From assembly GCA_030411725.1 (NCBI GenBank), contig MU839834.1, forward strand, positions 1,550,001 through 1,614,000: a stretch of 64,000 nucleotides of DNA, written 5' to 3'. The position numbers and the translations under genes were made by a program. Shown in pieces: positions 9,883-22,356 of this stretch (position 1 is its first letter; every line of letters begins with the position of its first letter). The notes under the pieces are model-generated. The model saw only the letters and a list, made by a program, of their open reading frames with translations. It was not told the DNA's origin and made no database searches. This DNA comes from Echria macrotheca. Its lineage: Eukaryota > Ascomycota > Sordariomycetes > Sordariales > Schizotheciaceae.

Positions 9883-10542
9883 TTTTTTTTTTGTATTGAT
9901 TCTTTTCAAGACTTGGTATATATATTTTTGTGTTGGTAGAGGAGGGAGTGGAGTAGTATGGGGTGGTGAGAAGAGCGGGCATTTTTGTGTGTGTGTTTGT
10001 ATCTAGCTGTATATACATCCATCCCTTCATTGTTTACGGAATACATTGGCATTCTTTCATTTTCATTTTTCATTCTCTATGAGATATCCTTGTTTTGAAA
10101 TATCTAGAATATTTTTTCTCGCATTCACTCACTCACAGTAGGTATTCCACAAAATGTGTAGCAGAGGCAACTTCGTCAAGAATTGTGTCAAAACCATCTT
10201 CGATGATGACCGAATCGCCGCCGGCGTTGCACACAGCACACAATGACCACCAGCTCAGCTTTAGCCTCGACCCGGACCGTCGAGCCTCACACCTGCATAC
10301 CTCTCTCTCGTTTATATTGCTGTTTGCCGCCCCAGAAATCCCGAGACCGGTCTAGATCCCGGCACTTATACAGGCTCATTAAGACGGTCCCCGCACTTTT
10401 TGTAACCGCTGCGGCAGCACCAGCGCATCTTGTTTATTACGAACTCCACCAAACCAGGGATCTATCCACCTAGGTATATTCCGTCGTCATTATGTACAGA
10501 CTGACTACCGCCGCCGCCGCCGCCGTCACTGCGTGTATTCAT
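9883..10542. other. convergent 3' flanks
   Basis: This 660-bp gap separates the ends of the protease and histidine kinase genes. It contains T-rich and GT-rich tracts (9885-10000), repeated TTTCATTTTC words (about 10055-10075) and a CCG microsatellite at about 10508-10525. No gene is seen; it is probably 3' untranslated sequence from both sides. Confidence 0.6.
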
Positions 10543-13500
10543 TCATTCGAAATCGGCTGCGCGGGATTCCTCGTCTAACCGCCCTACATTCTCCTCCGTC
10601 AAAGCCTCTCGTATCAACAGCGGAGATCCCAACTGGGCTGTCCTGAATCCGACCGCCTTGCCATTCTGACTGTGCGCATCAGCCTCGTCCTCCGGAGCGT
10701 GCCCGGGCCGCCCGAGACCCATCCCCCTCCACTCCTCCCACGACACCGGAAGCTCGACCGGAATGGACATTGATTCCCGGCGGCCGTGATCCGGCAACCG
10801 TCCGGTTCCGTCGTGCGTATGGTTCCGGGTCAGGGCTCTCGGCGTCGGCTGATCGCAGTCTTGGTCGGAATCTTCTAGCCTCCCATCCGGCGACACATGG
10901 AGTGTCCCGTCCTCTTCGAGTCCGACCCCCGGTATATCTGGCCGGTGGCATTGCTCTCCCGCATCCGAGCACTCGGAACCGCCGGACTGCTCCAAAGACT
11001 TTGTCCGGAGCTTGCCTCTCCATCTCATCAGCATGCGCTCCAAAGTCTTCATCTTGACCGGCTTGGACAGGTAATCATCCATGCCTGCCCTCTTGCACTT
11101 CTCCTTATCTCCCTGTATCGCCGAGGCCGTCATGGCCACAATCGGAATGTCGCTGACGTACATCCTATGAGGCAAGTGATACCTGAGCAGGTGAGTACAT
11201 TTGTACCCGTCAATGACGGGCATCTGGACATCCATGAGAATGATATCAGGCTTCCTCTTCTTGCCATTGCGGGCCTCGGTAATATAGTCCAGCGCCTCTT
11301 TGCCGTTCCATGCAGCGGTGACTTGGAATCCCAACTTCTTGATGGTCCGGATCGCGATTTGCTGGTTGATTTCGTTGTCCTCGACGACCAGCACAAGAGT
11401 GTCGCCTCGGTTCGCCATCGCGATGTCATCGTCCGGCGAGCCTGCCGTCGAATGGCTGACGGACGAACTCGCCGAGGAATGTCTCCAGGCAGACCTGCTG
11501 TTCTCCACAAGGTTGGCAGACGGCGGCCCTAGAAGCTGCTCGAACTGCGAGCTCTTGCATGATACGCTCATCTCGGACTGTAGCCGATCGGGAAGCGAAT
11601 CAATTCCCACGAGACCACCAGTTGGCGATTGCTGCGGCTTGCGGAAGGGAATCCAAAACGTCGCTGTAGTCCCAACACCCGGTGTAGACTCCATCGCCAT
11701 CCGTCCCTGCATCAACTCGACAAGATTTTTGCTAATGGTGAGCCCGAGGCCAGTGCCTCCAAACTTTCTTGCTGTGGACGAGTCGCCTTGGCTGAAGGGT
11801 TGGAAGAGTCGTTTCCGTACCTCCTCTTCGATGCCTATCCCGCTGTCCTCGACAGCAAATTTTATCTCCAAAATTTCCGCAGTCTCCCTCTCTCGCTCGA
11901 CCGAAAACTTGACGTGGCCTTCATTGGTAAACTTGATACTGTTGGTCAACAGGTTCGTGATGATCTGCTTGACCCGCCCGGGATCGCCCATGACCACCAT
12001 GTCGCTCTGGATCCCGGGTGCGATATCTGCCTTGAACTCCAGGTTTTTCCGTTGTGCCGCAAATCCCAGCATACTGTTCACTTCTTGGATAACAACCGAC
12101 AACGAAAACTGAACTTCTTCAATATCCAGCCTCCCAGATTCCACCTTGGAGATGTCGAGGATGTCATTGATGACGGTAAGAAGCGCGTTGCCGGACCGGT
12201 AGATATTCTCAGCAAGCTCTCGCTGTTCCTCTTCCAGCCCAACGTCCAACAGCAACTCGGCGTTCCCAATGACGCCGCTGATTGGTGTTCGGATCTCGTG
12301 AGACATCTATAGCCGTCAATATCCATGAGAGTCGCAAGGCATCGCACCTACATTGGCAAGAAATTGGCTTTTTAACCTGCTCGCCTCTCTGGCGGCCGCC
12401 TCATTCGCCATCAGGTGTCTCTTTTCTTGCTCCTGCGCCAATAATTGCTTTTCACGTTCCTTCAGCTCCGTAACGTCGATAATAAGACCCATGGCACCAT
12501 CAATAACCTCGCTATCGTCGGTGTTGTCGTTATTGTGCTTTTTCAGGATGGGCTGGAAACGTGCGCGGTACCACCGACCGGCTGCTTTCGTTAGGAAGGG
12601 ACAGGGGTAATCAGGGATACCAACCTATCTCGTGATCTTCAAAATCAGCAGTCGCCTGACCCGTAAGAACCGACTTTAGCGGCTCCAGGACCGGTGGCAT
12701 TTGCCCCGTAGGCAACGCCGGGTTCAGACGATTAAAGACGTCATAGACATCTTGGTGTAGATACCATCGAAGCCGAGAGTTGCTATCGCAGTTGGAGTCC
12801 CAAATCAGAGCCCCCTCGAGCATTGTCACGCGGCAGTCCTGATCAACCGTGAACATTGTCATGTGCGAGAGCGCGATGAAGCTCAACAGCTGCTGGCGAG
12901 TTTGTTTGGCTTCGAGCTTGCTCTCGATGCTCTCGTGAACGTCGGTGCAAGTACCTACGGCAAGTAAGCAAGACTCCCTGGACTGAATGGACACACACTA
13001 ACCAAACCACTTCTCGATCTTCCCCGTCTCCTTGTTCTTCTGGGGCAAGGCCCTGCCAAGAAACCACCTCCACTCTCCGTGCTTACTGCGGCAACGGTAT
13101 TCCATCATGAAAGATTCACCTGTCGAAACGGAAAGGTTCCACCGGTCCTTGACATTGGCCACTTCATCTGGATGAAAAGCCTTCTCCCAGCCCATCCCAA
13201 GACTCTCTGCCTCGGTTAGACCCGTGTAGTGATACCAGCGAGAATTAAAGAAATCGCAGAGCCCGTCCGGAGTGGCGGTCCAAACCAGCTGAGGCATAGT
13301 GTCACAGATGAGCTTGAATCGTTCCTCATCTTCCGCCTTGATTCGACTGATCTCCTCAGCCATCTTGGTGACGTCTCTGCACGTCACAACGCCAGCGAGA
13401 AACTCTCCTGTACTCTCGTCTTTGAGCACAGCGCCTTCCACGTCAAAAACGAACCGCTTTCCACTCCGGTCAATCATGCCGATGCGCCGGCCTGTAAATG

Positions 13501-14710
13501 GGGTCTCTGTTTTGAGTACGATCGAGATCGGATATTCTTGTGGCTCCAACGTTCTGGAAAAATCCTCCGTCCATATTGTCCAAGCAGGAAGGAGATCGAA
13601 TCCGTCCACCGTTGTTTGCAGGTCAGCGTCCTTGTTGAAGAGCTCCCTCGCAGCCCGGTTTGGGAAGGAGACGCTTCCGTCTTTCCACATGGCGAGCACC
13701 GGGCTTGACGCGTTGTCGAGTAACGAGTCTTTCAGTAGCATGATTTTTTGCAGGATGGAGGGAGCGCGGGAGGCAGACGATATAGAAGGGGGCCCAAGAG
13801 GAGGAAAAGGACTGGAAGAGAGGGAGACGGCGCCTGGGCTCAGGATAGAGTTACAGGATCCGTGGCTGGAGGCGAGGGAGGGAGGGTCGCTGTATTTGGC
13901 TCTGCATTTCTTCTCCGCAGCAGCAAGTATGCTTGGCTTTGCGATCGACTTCCTCGGAGGGGATGCTGGCGCTGATACCGATTCGGTACTGGTGAAGGTA
14001 AGAGTGAAGAATGGCTGACTCTCAGTAACTTCCCAGACCGAGATGATCATTTTGGCGTGGACTTGGAGAGCCGCGGGTTTCGATCGGGCGTCTGGGTCGA
14101 AGGCAGATCGGCTGATGTCTTTCTGCGATATGACAACCTCGACAACGGCATTCGAAGGTGGATAGCAAGGGAGATCCGCCACCACAGCTGTGTCAACAGC
14201 GGGCGTGGGAGTTGCATACCCATTGCCTAATACCGGGGACCCGGCCTGTGGGGTTTTCCTGACTGCCATCTCAACAGCCACCTGGTCGAGAAATAGCTCC
14301 CAGTCGACCCAGACGGGAGCACCACCCTGGGTAAGATCGACGCCGACTTGTGATAGAGACTGACCGCGAAGGCTTTCCGCGATTGGACCAATATGGTCAG
14401 CCTCCTGGGAACTGGCCTCCGACATACCTAAGAGCCGGCCCATGGCGTCGTTGGCTAGCGTGACCATTTTCAGGCCATCCAGGACCAGCAGGGGCACCGG
14501 GAGGAACTGCAAAGCGGAGAAGGCGACTTGGCCAGGTGTGATATACGGTATCTCGACTTGGCCGGGATGCAGCGTTGGCCGTCCGAAGCGCTTCTCGTCG
14601 GCCATGTCGAATCCATCGATGAAGTCCCGACGGTTAGTGAATCCGCTCATCGGATCATGGTCGAGGCATCGAGTGCCATGACCTGGAGTGCCGGGGAGAC
14701 AATCGGTCAT
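10543..14710 (-). CDS. hybrid histidine kinase with multiple PAS domains
   Basis: Exons 14710-13003, 12954-12625, 12581-12352 and 12306-10543 give about 1343 residues; introns are 43-48 nt. The third exon's acceptor could shift by three bases. PAS-like regions are seen at about 50-130 (weak), 325-430, 465-575 (PAS_3 type, YHYTGLTEAESLGMGWEKAFHPDE) and 590-700. The HisKA H-box MSHEIRTP places the phospho-acceptor His near 759. The HATPase domain follows (N-box LLTNSIKF, G-box DSGIGI, GGTGLGL). The response-regulator domain spans about 1058-1180, with acidic patch VVEDN, phospho-acceptor Asp near 1115 (ILMDVQMP) and conserved Lys near 1171 (LSKP). A tail of about 150 residues has no recognised domain. 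It is expected to sense a cytosolic or redox signal and pass phosphate through an Ypd1-type protein. No membrane segment is evident. The fungal group (perhaps TcsA/Fos-1-like) is uncertain. Confidence 0.93.
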
Positions 14711-17272
14711 CGTCTGGGGCTAGGAGCTTGAGGAGGATTGAGACACCAAGCAGATGTCGATCCACATGAGTTTGGAGTGGGCTATTTGCAACACGCGATG
14801 CCCTTTCAAAGTTGGGTATGTATTTCGACTCGGAAAGAAGCTCCAGGTCTAGGTTTGCATAAATCCCAGAGGCCCAAGGAGCTCCAGAGGGCAAATTGCC
14901 CTTCTCGGGGTCGACAGACGTAGACAGCTCGATGGTGCAGCAAAGACAACTGGCAGCCACCGTAGTTAGTCGACGAAGGTACGTTGACACGAGGAGGGAG
15001 ATTAGATGGAAGATGAGAATTTGGATTTGGGAAGTCGCATGCTTCCTAATTGTTCTTTCCCATCCTGTCGTCATTCGCGTCTGGCTCCAAGCTCAGACCC
15101 AGCAACCGGCGGCTGACAGTCCCGAGAGAGCACCTCCCCAAGGGTCCTTTGTGCCCTGTGGCTGCTGCCAGCAGATCGAAACGGCTCCAAGTCGACGGTG
15201 ACATACCAATCATGGCCAGCCGGAGAACCATCCGCGCGTTTTGCTGCGAGGACTGGCTGTGACTGCCACATGGTCTGATTCTGCGCAGCGGCCCGAAGCC
15301 GCAGCGAAAGAAGAGCACCTTTTGAGAATAGGCCGGCCTGGCCAGAACTCGGGTCACCATGAATGGTCCGCCAAGTGTTTCGACCCCCCACGGCCAAAGG
15401 CCTAGAGCTCACCCGCCGTCTTTGCTGCCCGCATCAGCCCAGGTGTGCTCGAGTTCACCGGTTTCCGCATTGTGCCCCTACCCAGCGTTGTGCTTCTGCT
15501 TGACATCATTCGTCGATGCAATGAGATTGTCAAGACTCAAAAAGGTCCTGTGGCACCCCGAGCTCCGCAGTCGACCAATCAGGAAGCGACGATTCTCCCC
15601 CGCAGTGTGCTGCTTCGCAGATCAGGGACCCGTGAGACCCTCTTATGCGGAAGACAAGCCCCGGCCACAACACTTCGATAAGCCCGATAAGTGTAGATAC
15701 GCCTACCCCAGCATGTGCTTACACCCTTGATTTTCCAAGTTGGTCCCGACGAAGGTCCTATCGGGGAGACACTTTGCAAACTGCGATGCAAAGTCAACCC
15801 CATTTAAATATAAGATTAGCATCGTCAAAATCATTCTTCCAAGCCTAATTTAATACAGCCTGTCAAAAGATTTCTCGTTCATTGTGTTTTGGTAAAGTGT
15901 ATTGTAGGCTGTTCGCAACGCAATTTTCGAAGCGCACCCCCGGAGGGTAAGTTTAATTTAGAGTGGGATACACAGAGGGGGTTAGGGTTCACAAAGCAGC
16001 CTGGCCCCACTTAGCGTGCCTTCCGCATAATCGACTCCCCCCATCCGCATCGAGAGCTGAAAAAAACCATGGCACACGTCCCGATTTCAGCTCGAACTCG
16101 AGAAACAACAGCGAACAAATCTTCGAAAGATTGCTGCAGATATGGCACCAGAATCTACAAGTAATAAACGTCCTCTGATCAAGGGGACTTTGAAACCCCC
16201 CAAAGTCGGTCTTCCCACTCTCTCGTACACCGAAGCGCGCCGCCCCAAAAACGAGACGTTCGTGGCTCGGCCGGGAAGCAAAAAAGGTAGGCAGACATCC
16301 TTTTTTGTCTCGAAATCTTGACGCACCCCGCCAACAGAGACGCAGTCGATTACAAGGAGGTATCGTTAACTAGGCTTCCCCAACCGTTCGTAAACCCGGC
16401 CGACGCTCTCAGTCGTCTCAACCTCGGAGAGACATGAGTCATTTGCATCATCATCAACTCCTAGACCTAGACCTAGGCACAAGCACCGGTAACAGAACTG
16501 AGGGGAGTCACACAACAACTACTAACACACGTTCTCTCCGCACCGAACCCGTCCCGGTTCCCGCCGACGACGGGGCTCGGGCTGGTCTCGGGAGGTTGGC
16601 GCCGAGTGGGGCAACAGCGACCGAGATTTCGGCGGAGGGCCGGGGTGGGCTGTTGGCACAACTTTTCTCCAGACGCCCCCCTCATTGTCGGCTGGATTCA
16701 ACGGTTGCCGATTGCATCCTCCGCAGTCCCAAAAGTCCGAAAAATCAACCCCGCACCGCTGGACCGAGGAGGCTGCCAAGCGATTCGACGGCCTCTCCAG
16801 ATCATCGGTCAGAGGAATATCCTTGTGCCTGTCTCAGCGGCCGTCGAGAGTTTTGGAATCGGTTTGAGGGACAGAAAGAGGCCCTCTGCGCCGCAGTGTT
16901 GCGTCTTTGAGCTGTTATTTTGGGAGCTGCCGGTCCTATTTACGCGGCAGATCAAGCAGCAGCCAAAAGGGCCTGAAGCTGACCGGCTGTCTTTTACGAG
17001 CTTTGAGTCCATGAAATGTCTGATCCGCAAGAGGAATTCGGCAAGTGATGCAGGGGAATCGGCGTCCCTTACGCGGGGAGGGAGGGTTTATCCCCGACTT
17101 TAAACCAACAGTTCCCACCCGAGCATACTGATACCCCACCTCGATTCCCCTGAGACCTATCTCCATATCTTATTTTTCTTGACATCACCAACTTTGCTGT
17201 TCGTCGCCAACTGTTGTTACCCTCGCTCCTCCCAAGCCTCATCCTGCCTCTTCACCCCGTGTCGCCGACAAC
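14711..17272. other. divergent intergenic region
   Basis: This 2.6-kb stretch lies between the histidine kinase (minus) and the aldehyde dehydrogenase (plus). Open frames here (for example 16434-16910) are repetitive or low complexity and lack domains. It probably holds both promoters and 5' leaders. The last 120 bp before 17273 is pyrimidine-rich, as is usual upstream of strong fungal genes. Confidence 0.55.
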
Positions 17273-18766
17273 ATGGCCTCAAACGGTACCGGCGCCGAGT
17301 TGTACTCGGTCCCCTTCTTCATCAACGGTGAGGAAGTCCACCCGGCAAAGAGCTTTGAGGTCACGTCGCCGGCAACCGGCAAGGTCGTCCACAAGTGTGG
17401 GAGCGCATCCGAGGCCGAGGTCAATGCCGCCGTCGAGTCGGGCGCCAACGCTTTCAAGACATGGAAGAAGACGCTCCCCAAGGAGCGCCGCGACATCTTC
17501 CTGAAGGCGGCCGACGTCATGCAAAAGAGGGTAGACGAGCTGGCCAGCTACATGATGGAGGAAACGGGCTGCCCCCGACAATGGGCCGACTTCAACATCG
17601 GCGTCGCCAAGGACTTTCTGTATGACATGGCCGGCCGTGTCAGCAGCCTCGGTGGAACGCTGCCCGTCACCCAGGACCCCACTATCGGTGCCATGATCCT
17701 CCAGGAGCCGTTTGGAGTTGTTCTTGCCATTGCGCCCTGGTACGTGACCCGAGCTTGAAGCGGAAGCAAAACTGACGACGGCAGGAATGCGCCGTACATT
17801 CTCGCCATGCGGTCCGTTCTCTTCCCCATCGCAGCCGGTAACACGGCCATCCTCAAGGGGTCCGAGTCGTGCCCGCGGACCATGTGGGGTCTCTGCTCGG
17901 TGCTTCACGAGGCTGGCCTGCCGGCTGGCGTGCTCAACCTGCTGGTTCACGAGCCGGCCAACGCCGCTGCCATCACCCAGTCGCTGATTGCCCACCCCGC
18001 CATCAAGAAGATCAACTTCACTGGCAGCACGGCCGTCGGACGCATCATCGGCCGGCTGGCGGGCGAGCACCTGAAGCCTGTCCTACAGGAACTCGGCGGC
18101 AAGGCGCCGGCCATCGTGTGGGAGGATGCCGACCTCGACAACGCGGCCGTGCAGTGCGCCCTCGGCGCCTTCCTCAACTCGGGCCAGATCTGCATGTCGA
18201 CAGAGCGAATCTTGGTGCACAAAAACGTGCGGGCCGAGTTCGAGAAGAAGCTGGTCGGCGCCATCGACCACATCTTCGGGCCGAAGACGGACGCGCCCGT
18301 TTTGATCACCGGTGTAGCTGTCGAGAAGAACAAGAAGCTGGTCCAGGACGCGCTCGCCAAGGGTGCCTCGCTGGTGTACGGGGACGCGGCGGCGGAGGAG
18401 GCGACCAAGACGCGCATGCGGCCGCTGGTCATCGGGGACGTCAAGGAGGACATGGATCTCTATCGGACCGAGAGCTTCGGGCCGACGGTGTCGCTGATTG
18501 AGATTGAGACGGAGGAGGAGGCGCTCCGGATTGCTAACGACACCGAATACGGGCTGTCGTCGGCCGTGTTCACCGAGGACCTGCGGAGGGGCCTGCGGTT
18601 CGCGCGGGAGATTGAGACGGGCGCGGTGCACATTAACAGCATGACGGTGCACGACGAGAGCGTGCTGCCGCACGGCGGAGCCAAGGCGTCGGGGTACGGG
18701 CGGTTCAACACGAGCCACGGGCTGAGCGAGTGGGTGAGGACCAAGACGGTTACGTACAAGTATTAG
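17273..18766 (+). CDS. NAD(P)-dependent aldehyde dehydrogenase
   Basis: Exons 17273-17739 and 17785-18766 give 482 residues; the 45-nt intron splits the Trp codon of APW-NAPYI. Family hallmarks are complete: NFTGSTAVGR (cofactor binding), QELGGKAP (general-base Glu), NSGQICMSTERI (catalytic Cys) and ESFGP. The length matches ordinary ALDHs. The sequence looks closest to the salicylaldehyde/vanillin dehydrogenase branch used in aromatic aldehyde oxidation, but that substrate assignment is tentative. No targeting signal is evident, so it is probably cytosolic. The nucleoside hydrolase ends 133 bp downstream in convergent orientation. Confidence 0.93.
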
Positions 18767-18899
18767 TTTGGGATGGAGAGTAATGTATGAAAGTTATGGG
18801 CGGCAATTTGTGTTGGGACATCAGTGAGGACATATGCGCGAAATCATTTACGAGAATATTGTGTGTGAGGACATTGTGACGTTATGCTACTACAACTAG

Positions 18900-20356
18900 T
18901 CAGGGCTCAGATGAGTTCGAGGCCGCAGCCGCAGCCGCAGCAGCAGCAGCATTCGCCGCATCCGCTCTCGAGACACACTCCTCGAGCACCTTCCAAAACA
19001 GAGGGATATCCAAGTTCCTCGGTATCCTGACGCCCTCCTCCCCAGGCGGCAGTTTCGCCACGGTGATCTGGCCCGTCCTCGCGCCGGCCATGGCATCCTC
19101 GTACGTCCCCTCGGTCACGACACTAACCCTGTACCGCTCGCGCTGGCCCTCCCCTACCGGGCCAGAGGCAGTAGGGTCCGAGTCGCAGAAGGGAATTTCG
19201 TTCTGGTGGTCACCGACGCCGGCGAGCACGGCGGCCACGGCGAGGGGGTCGTGGAGGGGTGGACCGGCTGTTATTCCGAAGACGTCGCTTTTTTTTTTTG
19301 GTCTTGTTAGTTCCTAGTAGCCCCTTAAGACAAGGTAGGTGGTTGAGAAAGAAAAATTGAAGAAAATACCTATAAGTCTTCGCAAAAAACATAAGCAACT
19401 CAACCAGCATAACCCTCAAGCTCGTCTTCCCCTTCCCCTCGCCCTTTTTCTCGCCCCCACCACCAGGTCCATAAAGCAACAACTCCTGGACATCTTTAGT
19501 CGCAAGAACGAGGTGACTCACATCCAACGGAATCAGCGTCGTCTTCGCCGCCAGTTTTTCGTTCTCAAAAATGCTCGCGGCAGCCTCCGGGTCCGCGAGC
19601 ACGTTGAACTCGGCGAACTGCGTCCAGTTGCCCACGCGCGGGATCCCGTCGACGGTCCCCAGCACGGCGGACGTGAAGCCGTTGCCGATGGCGCCGCCCA
19701 TCAGGCTTAGACCCCTGATGTGTTCGACGAGAGAGGGATACTTGAGGAAGAGGGCGGCGGCGTTGGTGAAGGCGCCTGTTGCGACGAGCCAGGCTGTGTT
19801 TGGGGGAGTGGATTTTAGGGCGGCGTAGGCGGCGTCGATGGCGGGGATGGAAGTTATGGGGGGGACCGAGGGAGTGGGTAGGAGACTGGTCCCGTCGAGG
19901 CCGGTTTCGCCGTGGATGTCGGTGGGCGGGTGCATTGGGGGTCGCGCGAGGGCGTGCGGCGCGCCGACGTAGACTGGGATTTCGTGGGCTTTGGATATGG
20001 CTGTTAGGATTGAGGTTGCGTTGCGGGTTGTTTTTCTGGTTTTTTTTTTTAGTATCAGTATGGGTATGGTTTGTTGGGTATGGGAAGAGAATGGGGGGAG
20101 ATGAAAGGAAAAGAAAAGGGGGTAGGTAGGTATATACTCACTCGAGAGCGGCGTTGCCAAAGACGGTTGAGACGCCTAGGATGCGGATGGCTGGGTGGTA
20201 GGCGGCCAGGAGGATGGCGAATGTGTCCTTTTTATTCGTTATTAGCATATTCCGCTTCTCATCGATCTTGTTTAAATGTTGAAATCGTGGGAAAATAAAA
20301 CTCACATCGTGGCCGGGATCGCAGTCGAGCCACACGGGGATGCGGTTATCACTCAT
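18900..20356 (-). CDS. inosine-uridine-preferring nucleoside hydrolase
   Basis: Exons 20356-20306, 20227-20142, 20035-19370 and 19287-18900 give 396 residues; introns are 78, 106 and 82 nt. The N-terminal WLDCDPGHDD motif, completed only by removing intron 1, is the calcium-binding signature of the family. Supporting family features are GVSTVFGN, LVATGAFTNAA, LMGGA and an EFNVLADPEAA stretch. It should cleave ribonucleosides to ribose and base in salvage, like yeast Urh1. The C-terminus ends in a poly-alanine run (about 14 residues, trinucleotide repeat DNA at 18910-18955) that is not part of the fold. A glycine/lysine-rich insert sits near DNA 19430-19470. Confidence 0.93.
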
Positions 20357-20727
20357 TTTATCTCCTTAGAGGATCTGTGGTGAATACCGAGTGCTTGACA
20401 AAACTCTGTACAGTGAAATCCAAGAAAAAAAAAGGAGTGACGATTGCTGAATCCGCAAATGAGTAAATACACCGGCGGCAATATATAACACTCAAGAGAC
20501 CATAAAGTGAGATAGAAGGCAATAGTAAGATAAGGTTTGAGACCAAGGCGTCGTTTCACTGAGTGGCAGACAGCCTGTCCCCACCCGATGACACAGCATT
20601 GGTGACTACCTTGACTTTCTCACTCGGCGGTTCGGACTTGTCTCGCTCACCATGGTCCAATCAAAAAGTCACCGAGTTGCAGTTCATGTCCTGTGTTTTA
20701 CTTTCCAGATAATATCTAAGTAAACTC
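20357..20727. other. intergenic
   Basis: This 371-bp gap lies between two minus-strand genes. It contains the upstream region of the nucleoside hydrolase and the 3' flank of the RED-like gene. Nothing further is seen. Confidence 0.5.
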
Positions 20728-22356
20728 TCAACTTCCCTTATTCCGTTCAATCACCTTCATGACATCCGCAAAACTGTTCTTATCGCCCTTTTTCTTCTTG
20801 GGCCCCCTCTTCCGCTGCTTCTCCTTGCCGTGCCCCCCTCCACCTTCCTCGTCGTCGTCTTCGCCCCAGGCCGATAGCTTCACCTTGGTCTCCTCTTCCA
20901 GATCCGCCTCGTCTTCCATCCGGCTTGATCCGAACCCTAAATCCAAATCGTCGTCGTCCCGGCTGCTAGCCAGCAACTTCTTGCGCAGTCGCTCCTCGCG
21001 CTCTGCCGCCTTTTGGTCTTCCTCTGACTTTTCTGCCACGCCAGCGGCCTTTGCAGCGGCCTTGGCTTTCTTGAGGGCAGCTAGGAACGATGGGTCGTCG
21101 ACTGCGAGCGTCTTGGCCTTGTATTCTTCTGCAGATGTGAGACCCGTCTTGGAATCCTTAAAGTAATTTCGTGGGCCGGATGGAGCTGGCTTTGGTGGTG
21201 GCGGCATCTCCGATGTATCTTTGGCAGCTGCTTTATCCCCTGGCTCGCCGCTCGGTTTGTCTTCCTCGTCTGAATCCGAACCCGAATCGAGACCGGCGAG
21301 TGGATCATAATCTGAACCTGCATCGTCAAAAATATTCGGCTCCTTGTCGTCGTCTTCAGCCTCTTGCTCTTCTTGTTGTTTCCGATAAAATTCTGGAACC
21401 TCCATGCCAAGCACAGTCCCAGAAAGCAAGGCCGCCTCTTGTTTCTGCTGCTCCTCGGCCGCTTTAGGGTCGATCTTGCGTATCTTTCGTTTTTCGTGGC
21501 CGTCCTCATCCACAATGATCATGACCTCGCGTCCTTTGCTGTCCCGCTCTATCCTCATACCGGGAGCCTGCTTGGCACCGATCTTTTTGAACTTCGACCC
21601 GAGGGTAGACTCCTCTTTTGCCTTGGCAGCCGCTCTCGATGCTTTCAGTTCAGCCAGAATCTGATTGCGTGACCTCTTCTGGCCGGGATTGAGAGACGTA
21701 GGCGCAAACTGTCCTTTCTTCTGTACTTTCTCCCTTTCAATAGCCTTGACCTCAGCAGACCCTAGCTGCTCTAGAACATCATCGACATCCTCTTCTTCCT
21801 GTGGCTCCTCCTCTTTTTCCTGTGGTTCCCCTTCTTGCCCGCCGTAGACGTCCTCTCCCCTGCGTATCCTCTCCAGCAGCTTGAAATCGAGACCCTTGAC
21901 CAGATGCGTGCTGGACAAGTCTCCTCCCGCAACCTCGGCCCGCAACCGGTCGTAAGTCTCGCGGTCAATCTTTTCCTCCTTGAGCTCCTCGTCAAGCGCC
22001 TTGAGCCGGGCGGCCCGCTCGTCCTCCTCGTCCTGTTCCTCCTGTCTCGTGCGCGCGCGGTCGACGTAGCCCTGGGCGAGCTTGCTGCCCTTGGGTGCCG
22101 ATGTCCTGGTTTTGGATTTAGATTCGTTCTGGCTCTGGTTGCGATCGGCGAGCTGCCGGGCAAAATCGACTCGGGCGCCGGCGATAGACCGCGGGGTCAT
22201 GGGGATGCTGGATTTGAGGCGGGACCCGAGGGCGCCTGCCGACGGCGTGCTGGAGCCGGCGGCATTGGTTGGTGGTGATGAGCTGGTGCCATTTTGACTC
22301 GGTTTTGGCTTGGCCGAGTTTGCGAGCAGGAGGCGACGGAACTGCTCGTTGTTCAT
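20728..22356 (-). CDS. RED-like (IK) splicing factor
   Basis: A single exon encodes 542 residues, very rich in charged amino acids. The region around residues 60-170 carries the RED_N signature, including YVDRARTRQEE and HLVKGLDFKLLERIRRGE. Acidic stretches (EEEPQEEEDVDD and others) and a basic C-terminus (KQRKRGPKKKKGDKNSF) follow. RED/IK (SMU-2 in worms) is a nuclear spliceosomal component that acts with SMU1 in the B complex. This copy is expected to do the same. The start Met (MNNEQFRRLL) fits the family, which opens with a short FRxLL segment. It is divergent from REV1 with 406 bp between the starts. Confidence 0.85.
   Translation of the reverse strand: MNNEQFRRLLLANSAKPKPSQNGTSSSPPTNAAGSSTPSAGALGSRLKSSIPMTPRSIAGARVDFARQLADRNQSQNESKSKTRTSAPKGSKLAQGYVDRARTRQEEQDEEDERAARLKALDEELKEEKIDRETYDRLRAEVAGGDLSSTHLVKGLDFKLLERIRRGEDVYGGQEGEPQEKEEEPQEEEDVDDVLEQLGSAEVKAIEREKVQKKGQFAPTSLNPGQKRSRNQILAELKASRAAAKAKEESTLGSKFKKIGAKQAPGMRIERDSKGREVMIIVDEDGHEKRKIRKIDPKAAEEQQKQEAALLSGTVLGMEVPEFYRKQQEEQEAEDDDKEPNIFDDAGSDYDPLAGLDSGSDSDEEDKPSGEPGDKAAAKDTSEMPPPPKPAPSGPRNYFKDSKTGLTSAEEYKAKTLAVDDPSFLAALKKAKAAAKAAGVAEKSEEDQKAAEREERLRKKLLASSRDDDDLDLGFGSSRMEDEADLEEETKVKLSAWGEDDDEEGGGGHGKEKQRKRGPKKKKGDKNSFADVMKVIERNKGS

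Noticed and set aside
16434..16910. 158-codon open frame between the histidine kinase and ALDH genes
   Set aside because: The composition is Thr/His/Arg-rich and low complexity, overlapping frames are open on both strands as expected in GC-rich DNA, and no domain is seen.
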